Origin: Laccaria trichodermophora
Taxonomy: Eukaryota > Basidiomycota > Agaricomycetes > Agaricales > Hydnangiaceae
Reading direction: 5' to 3'
NCBI GenBank assembly: GCA_018417955.1
Contig: JACTVC010000004.1
Location: 62,001-126,000 of the forward strand
DNA length: 64,000 nucleotides
The translations under genes were made by a program, and so were the position numbers. This document shows positions 55,373 through 64,000 of the stretch, one piece after another. Each line of letters starts with the position of its first letter. Position 1 is the stretch's first letter. The notes below the pieces were generated by a model that saw only the letters and a program-made list of their open reading frames with translations, ran no database searches and was not told the origin of the DNA.

Positions 55373-58300
55373 TTACACATTCTTGTGAAGCGTCCTGGAA
55401 AGGTTGTACGCAGCCGAAATCAAGGTGACATGACTTTAATTTCAGAAAGCCATGAGTTGTGATTGGCATCAAAGGGATGAATAACCCACGTGAATCCCTG
55501 AACTGCATTTCCCAACCTGAAATTTTAAAGACGGAAAATCAGCCTTGGGCTCCCAGCCAAAGTTAATTTTTAGAAAAATTAGGATGGACGCACCCTACTC
55601 CAGCATCAGAAATTTCTTCTGTGCAAAGTCCGACGTGGTTCAGGTAAAGCAAGAAGTCCTTCGACAAAGACGTGAGCGACGTCCCAGTTTATGTTGCGAG
55701 CCGTACCTCAAACATCGACACCGCCTTTGGAATCAAGGTTCGGTCGTTTTGACCGGCACGCGTCAATGCCTCGATGCACCTATTGAAAAAAGAGTTCCAA
55801 ACGGTTTATGACGACGTCCAACTAAAAGCCGGGAAGAAGAGACGCACCACAGCGTACACAAGCAGAATGTGCCCTCCTCACCTCCGACGCCATCCGCCGT
55901 CTTCTTGGTATCATACCGATAAACGAGGTTCTGAACGATTTTTAGGTTGATACTATGTTTGTGAAGAAAATAATGATCCCCCACATTAGACGTCAAGCCC
56001 CCTTTCGCGGGTGTTTTTAAAATCTGCTTCAAGGTGCTCACAAATCTTGGATCGGACTAGGACGATTGTTACTTGAAACTTATTGCGGGAAAAGGTAGAC
56101 GAGACGCACAGCTTGCATGAAGAAAACCAGCGGCATAATTAGCACTGCCGCGTCAACCACGTCCGTTTCCTCGTAGCTTTGTCCAAAGAATTTGCCCTCT
56201 TTGTTCCAGGCTTTGTGCATGATTTCTTCGTAGAGCTCATCGCGCGCCGCAAGCCACTTGTATCTATTGGGGCAGGGAAGAGATCTTTTGTCGGCTAGAC
56301 GGAGACCTAATTTACACAGTCAATGATTTTTGAATGTAAATAATGTATTTTGATGACATACCACGGTCCATAGCAACCCTGCGATGGTAAGTATGAGAAG
56401 GTGTTGAGAAATTTTGGTCGTTCAACGTACCAAAGCATAACCTTATGGAGGGGTAGGCATTAGACTTAAATATAGAAAAGAGATATGGCGCACCTTGGAA
56501 TACTAAACAATTTACGTGCGTGAGTATAAATCTTAAGTAGTCAGGGGATTTAACACACAGTAAAATGACGTTGTGTGTCTCGGACTTCCCTACGCAACAC
56601 CCCATTTTATTTTATTTTAAAAAAGACATTTCTTTTCCGCCAGATGACTTACCAGATGGATCTACAAAGTACCAATGTTGACAGAAGCTCGATGATAAAA
56701 TTAGATGGCGTACAGATCGGTATCCTTGTAGTGTTCAACCACATCTAAATTTTGTCAAAAGCAGATCCGAAAAGGATTGGGTGTACTTACAGTCAACACT
56801 TGATATCCAGATTTCGGTTCAAAATATGGTATCGTCACGAAAAGATTCACTTACACTTCTCTAACAAGAACCCTATCAAGTGTTGGAAACGACCAGAATA
56901 CTAGAGATGCATCAAACTCACCAGTCGTCGTAGCTCTGCATTTGCATGTCAGGGAAAGGTGGTCAATGGTAAAGGAAAATACGGACCAAGGGTCTTCCAA
57001 ACTAGATAATATTTCACATCAGTCATCCATCCATCAAAACTAAACAAAATGATCGAAACGAACCTTTTGTCCTAGGTAGATACAATCCATTCTATAGCCC
57101 GAAAGTCAGAAACCCAAGGCGTACTCAGCGGTTTTGCTTAACTCACAACTCTCCGTAAATATCCTCCAGTGGCACCTCAGTCTAAGTCAAGCGATAAAAT
57201 CTTTTTTCAACAGACGTACCAGTTGGACGTGGTCTATCGCGCCGTTCCCAACTCGTACCGGTCGCGATCCTTTGTGTCCGTCTAAATGGTCGAGCTCAAT
57301 TTCTTCAAATTCTTTGCCGCCTGAAAAAAGTGTGTGTTTCATGGAAGGGGGGGGGAAGGAGAGAAGAGGGATATACGGACCATGGATGGTGTACATAATT
57401 TGTAAACTTCCATCTGGATTCTTGTCCCTAATCCGTTCGAAGATGAACCCGAGGTAGGCTTTATTGCACGAGGTTGAAAATAGATTGAAAGTAAACAAGA
57501 TAGATTGAACTCACCATTGGCCTCTTCAGTAAACCCAAGGCGGATTAATGCGTACAACGTAAAAGAGGAGTCACGAATCCAAGAAGCGCTAAGTGAAGAC
57601 CCGTACATAAGAAAAAAGTGGAAAGAAGAGGGAGGGCAAGGCAAGGCAAAACATACCGATAGTCCCTGTAAATTCAACATTGTGAGAAACGCTAGAAGAG
57701 ATAAGGGACGCCTTTCTTACCAGTTTCGAACACCCCCGATATATTCGGGAAGACTGAATGTTGGACTAGCAACGACGGCACCTGATGAGGAGTGCGTGAG
57801 ATCGTCAATAGACGGGTATCTTAGCACACATTACATACCAGTTGGCTCATAGATCAACAATTTTAACGCCAAGGCACTGCGATGGACAGACTCCTTCCAA
57901 GAGCCCGTGTAAGTGGATTTGCTAATCCAATCATACCAGTAATGATTGGTGTTCTGAAATATTTGTTAAATAATGCTGAACACGCAGTAGGGAAGTTTCA
58001 CTACTTACATGAAGCAGGGAATGAATAAGCTCCTTAGTCAAGAACGGGTCATCGAGGGCTCGGCTCCTTGGGGTGTCGACCATACTTGCATCCCTTTCTG
58101 ATACGAGCTCTGCCGCCCCTTTACGCGTCTCTGGCGAATGTTCAGCCTGAGAACGTGCCTTGGCATCCAAATCAACGGAGGTCAATGGCTGATTCTGGCT
58201 AGACAGTGGTCCACGAATAACTTCCGTCGGCGGTGTCCTCAAAACGAACGTGACTATCTGGCCCTCAGAGAGCGTGAAAGTTGACTGGACGGCGAGCCCC

Positions 58301-59171
58301 TTGTGGCCTTTCTCTGAGAGGTCGATGATCTCAATGTCAGGCTCTGGATCGATCTGAGTAATATCCTCTGTGCTCTCAACCACGTAGCGCAGGTCTAGAG
58401 AGAGGCTGTCAGAATCAAAGATGACTTTGTGCTGTTTCGGGCCAAAGGGTACGCTGGTGTCTTCGACGAGGGTTGTTACATGGGAGGAGCGGGCATAGTT
58501 AAATGCTGGGGCGCATTGCATGAGAAGCGGGACTTTTCCGCGGACACATTCGACGCGTCGGACTAGCCAGGGAAGGAGGGGCTTGTGTGTGTCGATAATG
58601 CTACTGGGCTGCCGAGGGCGTGGAAGGAAGTCTAGCAAAATTATCCAGTCAATAGAACCAGAGGATTGAGCTGTCAAAGTACCTGTGATACTAATGACAC
58701 CCTCATCGTTCATGAACTTGGTTTGGAGGACCTATTATATTGAATAGTTAGCTATTGCTCAAAGGCTGCTACCCCAGGTAATCGACTTCGATCTCCTTGG
58801 GACAAGTGGAGAGTTACGAACATTGGAGCTTGGAAGGTAATTCTGCTTCGACGTGAAAGGGATCGTCGGAGTGATGGAGAAATGTCCACCCTTGTCCTTG
58901 TCCAAGATCCGAGCGAAGACGGAGGGCGAATCAAAGTTTGGAACGCAGTAGCTCTCAACTAACAGAACCTGCTCAGTCTTTCCTGTATTAGAGCAAGAAA
59001 CTTAGCTCACTTGATCCGTCCAAGCTAACCAATGCAGCCGTCCTGAGATTACCGATCCTGGGGAAATACCGGTATGAAATTCAATAGAGGAAAGATGCTA
59101 CGTCATACTGACAGTCCATGATCAGCAATGGGAATATAATCGCGGTCATCGCCTGGAGAAATGATATTCAT
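55373..59171 (-). CDS. Glycoside hydrolase family 15 (glucoamylase-like) protein, multi-exon, intracellular type
   Basis: ATG 59171 ([20 protein letters not shown]). Early exons give [17 protein letters not shown] and [19 protein letters not shown], the start of the prokaryote-like GH15 family (beta-sandwich then an (alpha/alpha)6 barrel). Further blocks are [44 protein letters not shown] (about 57545-57600), [55 protein letters not shown] (about 55880), and a last group with [10 protein letters not shown] and the ending [17 protein letters not shown], stop TAA 55373-55375. Many very short exons. There is no signal peptide, so it probably acts inside the cell. The substrate (trehalose, starch-type glucan or other glucoside) cannot be told from sequence. 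No break is seen, although borders of the smallest exons are uncertain. Confidence 0.83.
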
Positions 59172-59638
59172 TGTGCGTTTGTACGCTCGTTTGGATGGAG
59201 TGAATGGGGGGTCAGAAGTGCGGCGAGTCAAGACTACGCGCCTGATTCCAGGTATTTGAGGCAGCATGGCATCAACGATCAATTCCGCCTTCTTGGAGGG
59301 TATGACAAACCATAGAAGACAAGGTTATCCGGCAGATCCCAGAAATGACGGGCCGGTTCCCGGGTGTATGTTTTGCAACGAATGTCCGTTCAATCTCGGC
59401 AATTCCTGGTCCTAAGCATTCAAAATTCTACGTTGGTGCGTGCTAGTTATATTTTACAGGAAGAGTTGCATTTACAGCGATGTCAACACCAAAAAAAATA
59501 ATCCAAATCCTTCCCCACTAAAAGCAGTGCGGCCAGCGCTAGTGATTGGCACTACAGTCATCTACAAATACAAAACTTCTCTAAACATCCCCGATAAAAT
59601 CCACCAGTCTCGGGAAAACGATTGACATAGCTCACCAA
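59172..59638. other. Intergenic stretch between GH15 gene and F-box gene
   Basis: About 470 bp upstream of the GH15 start and downstream of the F-box stop. I see no gene in it; it should hold the GH15 promoter. Confidence 0.5.
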
Positions 59639-61519
59639 TCACGTTTGGCTTTGACCAGCCTGCCACAAAGGATGCCACCTCGCATACCTATTACCCAAAC
59701 GCGTCATAGCCTTCGTCTCCGCCTCTCCAAGAGGAAGCACTTCAAGCGACGCGAAAAACTCGCCGGCGTCGAACCATTTCATGTTCACATGGGTCTGGCC
59801 ATGAAACCATTTAATGTCTTGAGGGCTCCCAAATACCGTCACATCGTTAATAAAAGAATCGGGGACGCAAAGTCCGGGTATCGGCTGGCCCATAGCCTCC
59901 CGTTTGCCTAGGATGCCCCGCAACATCGGAGGAGTCAAGAATGGATACCCGATGGTAAGGTTCTTCAGATTTGGTAGACGAGGAAATGAAGTTGAATTGT
60001 TGGTATCTTCGACACCTAAAATAGGCGCGAGTGTGACGTCGGTATTGGAAAGATTGACTAGGGAAAGATTTTCGACGTATTCGAACGGATTGAAGACACT
60101 CGGCACACGAACGACACGATCCTGCAAGGGGTTGACTTCCGTCGACCTCAATTCTTGTGAAACGAAGACAAGGTCCCGAAGGTGGAGAAATTCCTGATGG
60201 GTTTCGGAACCTAGGCGTCTGAATAGCTCTACGGCTGCCATGCCAGTTTTAAATTCGATGATAAAAGATTTGACTTTAGGCATCATGATCGTGGTGAGGA
60301 AGTCGCGTAAAGCGTCTATGTCTTGCCAGTGGATATCTGTTCTGTTGTCCGAGCCATACTTGAAACACAGGAGATTTGGGAGGGTGACTTTTCGGCGGGG
60401 GCCTTCGGGCAGCCAGTTGTCGACTGAGAGGGTGGTAAGGTGTATGAATGAGGGTAAGAGTGAGTAAATGTGTTTCGTCGACGTAAATTGGGAGTGCCTG
60501 GTGGACGGTGGCAATGTCAAAGCGAGGGTACGAATGGATGAGAGATACGCCGACCCCTCCTCAGGTAAAATAGCGTTAAGCCTTAGAGATGAGAGTTTAG
60601 GGGCGCCTCCGGCTAGCATGTTGAATCCCTCTACCCTGTGAATGTCAAAATACTCCGCCGCGCTCGGGCAATCAACATTGAGATAAACGAGAGAGGGAAG
60701 ACAAGCGTCAGATAGCAATTGGAGTGTTTCTTTGAGCTGCAATGGGCATCGGTAAATGAAAGAAAGGGATTCAACTCGGTGGAGGTGTGGGGCAATCAGG
60801 ACCGACCAAATGCACCGCAACTCATCTGCGGACGTTTCAATGCGTGAAAGCAGATTGAGTTCGAGCAACGCCTCCGCAGAGCGGCTCAAGTACGCGTGTA
60901 TCCTCTCGGGCTCGTCGAGAAAGATAGTGGCAGAATTCCAGAGATACGCCGTGCCCAAGGCAATAGCGCGCCATTCTCTGGAAACATGAGATACGAGGAT
61001 CTCAAAGCGTACCTTCTCAGATTTCCACTTTGGATCGTACAACTGAAGGTGCTGACTGGTGAGGAAAATCTCAGAGACAATCTCCGTCGGTAGCAAATGA
61101 ATAAGTGCTGAACGATTCTTGTATTCTGCAGCCCGGCTTTGTGCATTGTACAACGCCCGCTGCAGCGACAAAGGGGCTTGATCTAGTAGCACACGACCAT
61201 CCACCAACTGTCGAAAAACAGCCATCTCCTGCTGTCTCAACACGTCCTCCTGCGAGCGTAGAACTTCCTGCTGTTTCCGGTACACCTCCTCCTGACGCCT
61301 GGCTACCTCCTGCTGTTGTCGAAAGTATTCCTGCTGGCGCTTCATTTCTTCCTGTTGTTGTCGTAAGCCATCCTGGTCTCGACGTAGATCCTCCCACTGT
61401 TTCTGTAGGACTGCCATCTGGGAACGAGCCAGGGCCTCATCTGTTCGATAATTGGCGACGAGGGTGACAATTTCGTGAATGCTGGATTCCGCGGAGCTGA
61501 GAGGGCCTTCCATCGACAT
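59639..61519 (-). CDS. F-box-like protein with Gln-rich coiled coil
   Basis: A single uninterrupted frame of 626 codons from ATG 61519 (MSMEGPLSSAESS). Residues about 35-105 form a Gln/Arg/Glu-rich coiled coil built on repeats like RQQQEVARRQEEVYRKQQ. This is followed by the F-box-like motif LIHLLPTEIVSEIF and SHVSREWRAIALGTAYLW, the form used in hundreds of agaricomycete F-box proteins. Leucine-rich segments to the C-terminus resemble the usual substrate-recognition part. F-box proteins link substrates to SCF ubiquitin ligases through Skp1. The family is greatly expanded in these fungi and individual targets are unknown. The lack of introns is typical of it. Confidence 0.8.
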   Translation of the reverse strand: MSMEGPLSSAESSIHEIVTLVANYRTDEALARSQMAVLQKQWEDLRRDQDGLRQQQEEMKRQQEYFRQQQEVARRQEEVYRKQQEVLRSQEDVLRQQEMAVFRQLVDGRVLLDQAPLSLQRALYNAQSRAAEYKNRSALIHLLPTEIVSEIFLTSQHLQLYDPKWKSEKVRFEILVSHVSREWRAIALGTAYLWNSATIFLDEPERIHAYLSRSAEALLELNLLSRIETSADELRCIWSVLIAPHLHRVESLSFIYRCPLQLKETLQLLSDACLPSLVYLNVDCPSAAEYFDIHRVEGFNMLAGGAPKLSSLRLNAILPEEGSAYLSSIRTLALTLPPSTRHSQFTSTKHIYSLLPSFIHLTTLSVDNWLPEGPRRKVTLPNLLCFKYGSDNRTDIHWQDIDALRDFLTTIMMPKVKSFIIEFKTGMAAVELFRRLGSETHQEFLHLRDLVFVSQELRSTEVNPLQDRVVRVPSVFNPFEYVENLSLVNLSNTDVTLAPILGVEDTNNSTSFPRLPNLKNLTIGYPFLTPPMLRGILGKREAMGQPIPGLCVPDSFINDVTVFGSPQDIKWFHGQTHVNMKWFDAGEFFASLEVLPLGEAETKAMTRLGNRYARWHPLWQAGQSQT

Positions 61520-61688
61520 GGCTTGCGCGAAAGCCAAAGCTCAGCGCGCGGAGAAAGGAGGGTAGAGCCAGGCAGAATGAGAAAGAAGGGTGTCTTTATA
61601 TAACGGGTCGCGATAGCGCAAATGACTCCGCGTAAATGAGGTGCGACTTGAAACTCAGCTCACATATCAGATTAGATTCTACAAAAAA

Positions 61689-62926
61689 TCAAGGAGGAGC
61701 ATTCCAATGATCACTAGGCCGCACACTCTCCTGGAGTGACTCTATAGCCTTCCTTGTATTCGTCAACAACTTACCCTCCTCCTCCTCCTCTACAGCGCCG
61801 TTTATCTCCACCCTTTCACCGTATCCAATCTCCATACCCTTAGCGGCCCTCCTCACACCATCATCGTGTCTGCCAACGTCGCCTTCCTCCCTCTCCGCAT
61901 CCCACCATACACCAGCACGTTCTCGCGCGTCCGGAGTGCGCATGATGGCTGCACGGGTATATTTGAGGAGGTGCAGTGCGGGAATCAGGTGGTCAAGCGT
62001 TTGTATTGTTCCTTTGATTGACGCGGAAGTTGAAGCAGGCGTTGGGTTAGGACGGGGTAACATGTTGGAAATAATTGGGAACAAGTCAATCAGTGGTATC
62101 CTGGGAAGCTGTAGGAGGAAGGGTAAAACAAGAAAGAGGATGTTTCGGATTAGAAGTAAGGTGTCGTGCCACTATATTTGTCCATCAGTTGCATTTAAAA
62201 TTTGGGATGCAGGTGGCTTGCCATTATTATCCGTAAAAAGAATTTATCATCCGTTGGGTTAATCGCAACAGGGACTGTGAGGAGCCAATACGCTTCAATG
62301 AGTCCTGCTAGAATGAGGGTGCCTATTCCGATAGAACGAAGGTGGGCAAGTGGTGTTGTTGGGAGCGTGAAGAGCTTCGGAAACATGATTTAACCAAAGC
62401 TTTTAAAGAGATAAAAAATAACTTACGCCGATGACTGCGACTTCACGAACATATGAAAGCAAGGGACGTGGAAGTGCATAAAGCGCGTAATCACCAAGAG
62501 ATTGGCAGTAATCACAGGTGGCAAAGACGTCGTGTCCGAATCTAATAGCGTCCTCTCAGTCAAAAATGGAGATCATGGGTAGACCATAATAACTCACCGA
62601 ACATAAAGTCTCCTCACTTCCAACAACTTCAGCTTCGTCAAAACACGATCCGTCTCGGGTGGCAACACCGTATCGCTCGTCCGCTGCAAAAGAATGGCCC
62701 GAATAGAGTCGGAAGGGGTGTTCAGCGGTAACTTGAGCTCAGTGAAGATGTTTTGAGGCGAGTTGACCAGTAACGTGTGCAGAGAGTAGAGCGTGTGTAC
62801 TAGAAGGGCTAGTGAGAGCAGAGATCGCAGTAGCCGCGGTTTCCTAGATATTTGGAAGAGCCACGGGGTAGATAAGCATAGTGAGATGGAAAGAAAGACG
62901 GGGGTGCTAACGAGCCCCATGATCAT
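61689..62926 (-). CDS. Uncharacterised fungal multi-pass membrane protein
   Basis: ATG 62926 (MIMGLVSTPVFLSISLC). At least four exons: 62926 to about 62600, a short one around 62540-62430 encoding FGHDVFATCDYCQS and GDYALYALPRPLL, one at about 62390-62213 (LFTLPTTPLAHLRSIGIGTLILAGLIEAYWLL), and the last from about 62170 (WHDTLLLIRNILFLVLPFLL) to TGA/TAA-type stop at 61689. Four or more hydrophobic helices and an acidic, soluble C-terminus (EEEEEGKLL). I do not recognise a named family; the YCQS..DYALYALP block looks like the conserved core. It is divergent from the HNH gene with 117 bp between starts. Confidence 0.6.
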
Positions 62927-63043
62927 GACGGACGGCGAAGAGAAGTGCTTGCTTCACCACTGGCGGGCATGGGGAAGCGCATTGAGACTCCGATTTAGGA
63001 GTCCGCGCGACGCGCCTGGCTTTGCTTCGAGCAAGCATCTAGA

Positions 63044-64000
63044 ATGGTGTCCCAAGTCCCAAATTATCCTTTGGCGCTCTTGAATCTAATGGAAGAGGGT
63101 TATGTATCCGCTGGAAAGCCCCCTCTCGGAATTGCCACGCGTTTCGGCATAGAATCGTCTATGTTCAAGGTACCGGCACATAGATTACTGCAAGCTCTGC
63201 TCATCCACTCGCCATCACCAAAAACTATCGCTAAAGAGTTTCTAAGTGAACTTGGAAAGTGTGGGAATCCACTTGTAAAAACCTTGGGTGTGCTGCATCG
63301 ATTTGATTTTCGGTCTCAGCTCATCTTGTTGGACGTGTTCGAAGCCGAGGAGGTGTATAGCGAGGTTTCCACTTTGGCCGTGGATGATTGGGCAGTTACA
63401 GTTCTCCAAAGCCTTCAGGAGCACGCTGGCGACCTCTCGACCGTTACGCAGCTGGGGAGTCATTACTTGACCCATCTGGTAATCGCATGTGAGTGGGTCT
63501 TTCGCCGTAAGATAACCAACTGACAGTCTACCTTTTCAAGTTCGAAACCCCGGGGGACCAAAGACCCCTCAAGATAGTATTCCCTTTACTCCAAAACACA
63601 GGCACATCGAGGAGATCGAGGAATTGTCAGAACAAGCTAAGAAGAGTCAATCGGCTTTGAAGGATTTGGCAAGTTCGACCAGTCGACTCTTCGGATATCA
63701 GGCTAAGGTCCATTGAGGTCATGCTCCGCGATGGCGACGACTGCCCGGTTACAGGGTTTTCCTTCTTCCCTCCCTCTTATGTGCCATCCCGCTGCGCTCA
63801 TCTCATCCCGTTTTCTACACGCTCAAAGGTAGTTCTATATTATCTCTTGGATGATGCATTTCCTTATTTGTATATTTCTCTAGCCACAAACATTTTTAGC
63901 GATTGAAACGTTTACAGGCTTCGCGTTGGACGCTGAAACAATACAGAACTATCTAAACGATCCGCGCAACGCGCTGAACCTCGAGATTGGTGCTCACGAA
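63044..64000 (+). CDS. HNH-nuclease-domain protein, partial at the window edge
   Basis: ATG 63044 (MVSQVPNYPLALLNLM). The first exon runs to about 63488, then an intron (gtgagtggg...ttcaag) and a short charged exon. Around 63720 comes MLRDGDDCPVTG, then CAHLIPFSTRSK (about 63797-63832), an intron, and TFTGFALDAETIQ with DPRNALNLEIGAHE at the right edge. The C.VTG ... AHLIP ... DP.NAL.L...H series is the pattern of the fungal HNH (PF13391-like) proteins, which are numerous in agaricomycetes and of unknown cellular role. The frame between about 63620 and 63715 is not resolved: a TGA at 63716 lies in one continuation, so an extra intron or a small frameshift is needed. The rest lies beyond the window. 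Confidence 0.65.

Noticed and set aside
1..64000. tRNA, rRNA or other structured RNA genes
   Set aside because: I looked for cloverleaf box A/B patterns and found none I could support by eye. A tRNAscan or Infernal run would decide.

Overview
This 64-kb window comes from a filamentous fungus, most likely a mushroom-type basidiomycete. Host genes carry many short introns (about 50-60 bp) with GT...AG borders and sit close together on both strands. The recognisable proteins are standard fungal housekeeping and metal-uptake genes. The first 23 kb are almost entirely chromovirus-type Ty3/gypsy retrotransposons. The species cannot be named from the sequence.

Region 1 (1 to about 23.3 kb) is a nest of transposons. 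A decayed chromovirus fills the whole stretch; its 5' LTR lies left of the window. A younger, structurally complete chromovirus (3202-15060) is inserted inside its reverse transcriptase gene, with identical-length 569-bp LTRs and a 5-bp target duplication GTATG. A 792-bp fold-back, hAT-like non-autonomous element (15449-16240) interrupts the same reverse transcriptase gene a few hundred bp further on. Both chromoviruses carry a long extra ORF after integrase/chromodomain with no function I recognise. Decay of the outer element, and the divergence between the LTRs of the inner one, both look like CpG deamination.

Region 2 (23.3-31.8 kb) holds MSH2 (mismatch repair, minus strand). About 150 bp upstream of its start codon lies a cluster of inverted-repeat elements, followed by a gene-poor stretch with a small TA-flanked MITE.

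Region 3 (31.8-48.5 kb) is gene-dense: a DUF3433-type membrane protein (+), an ARM/TPR-like protein with a C-terminal MYND finger (-), the ribosome-quality-control E3 ligase listerin/LTN1 (+, sharing a 174-bp divergent promoter with the MYND gene), a delta-9 fatty acid desaturase with a C-terminal cytochrome b5 domain (+), and an ARM/TPR-like protein (+).

Region 4 (48.9-55.4 kb) is a reductive iron-uptake pair: FET3-type ferroxidase (-) and FTR1-type permease (+), transcribed divergently from a 324-bp spacer with three exact ATCTGATAA sites, the motif bound by fungal iron-responsive GATA repressors. Downstream lies about 2 kb without a recognisable gene that carries four more exact copies of the ATCWGATAA motif, spaced near multiples of 200 bp.

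Region 5 (55.4-64 kb) holds a GH15 glucoamylase-like enzyme (-), an F-box-like protein with a Gln-rich coiled coil (-), an uncharacterised multi-pass membrane protein (-), and the 5' part of an HNH-nuclease-domain gene (+) cut by the window edge.
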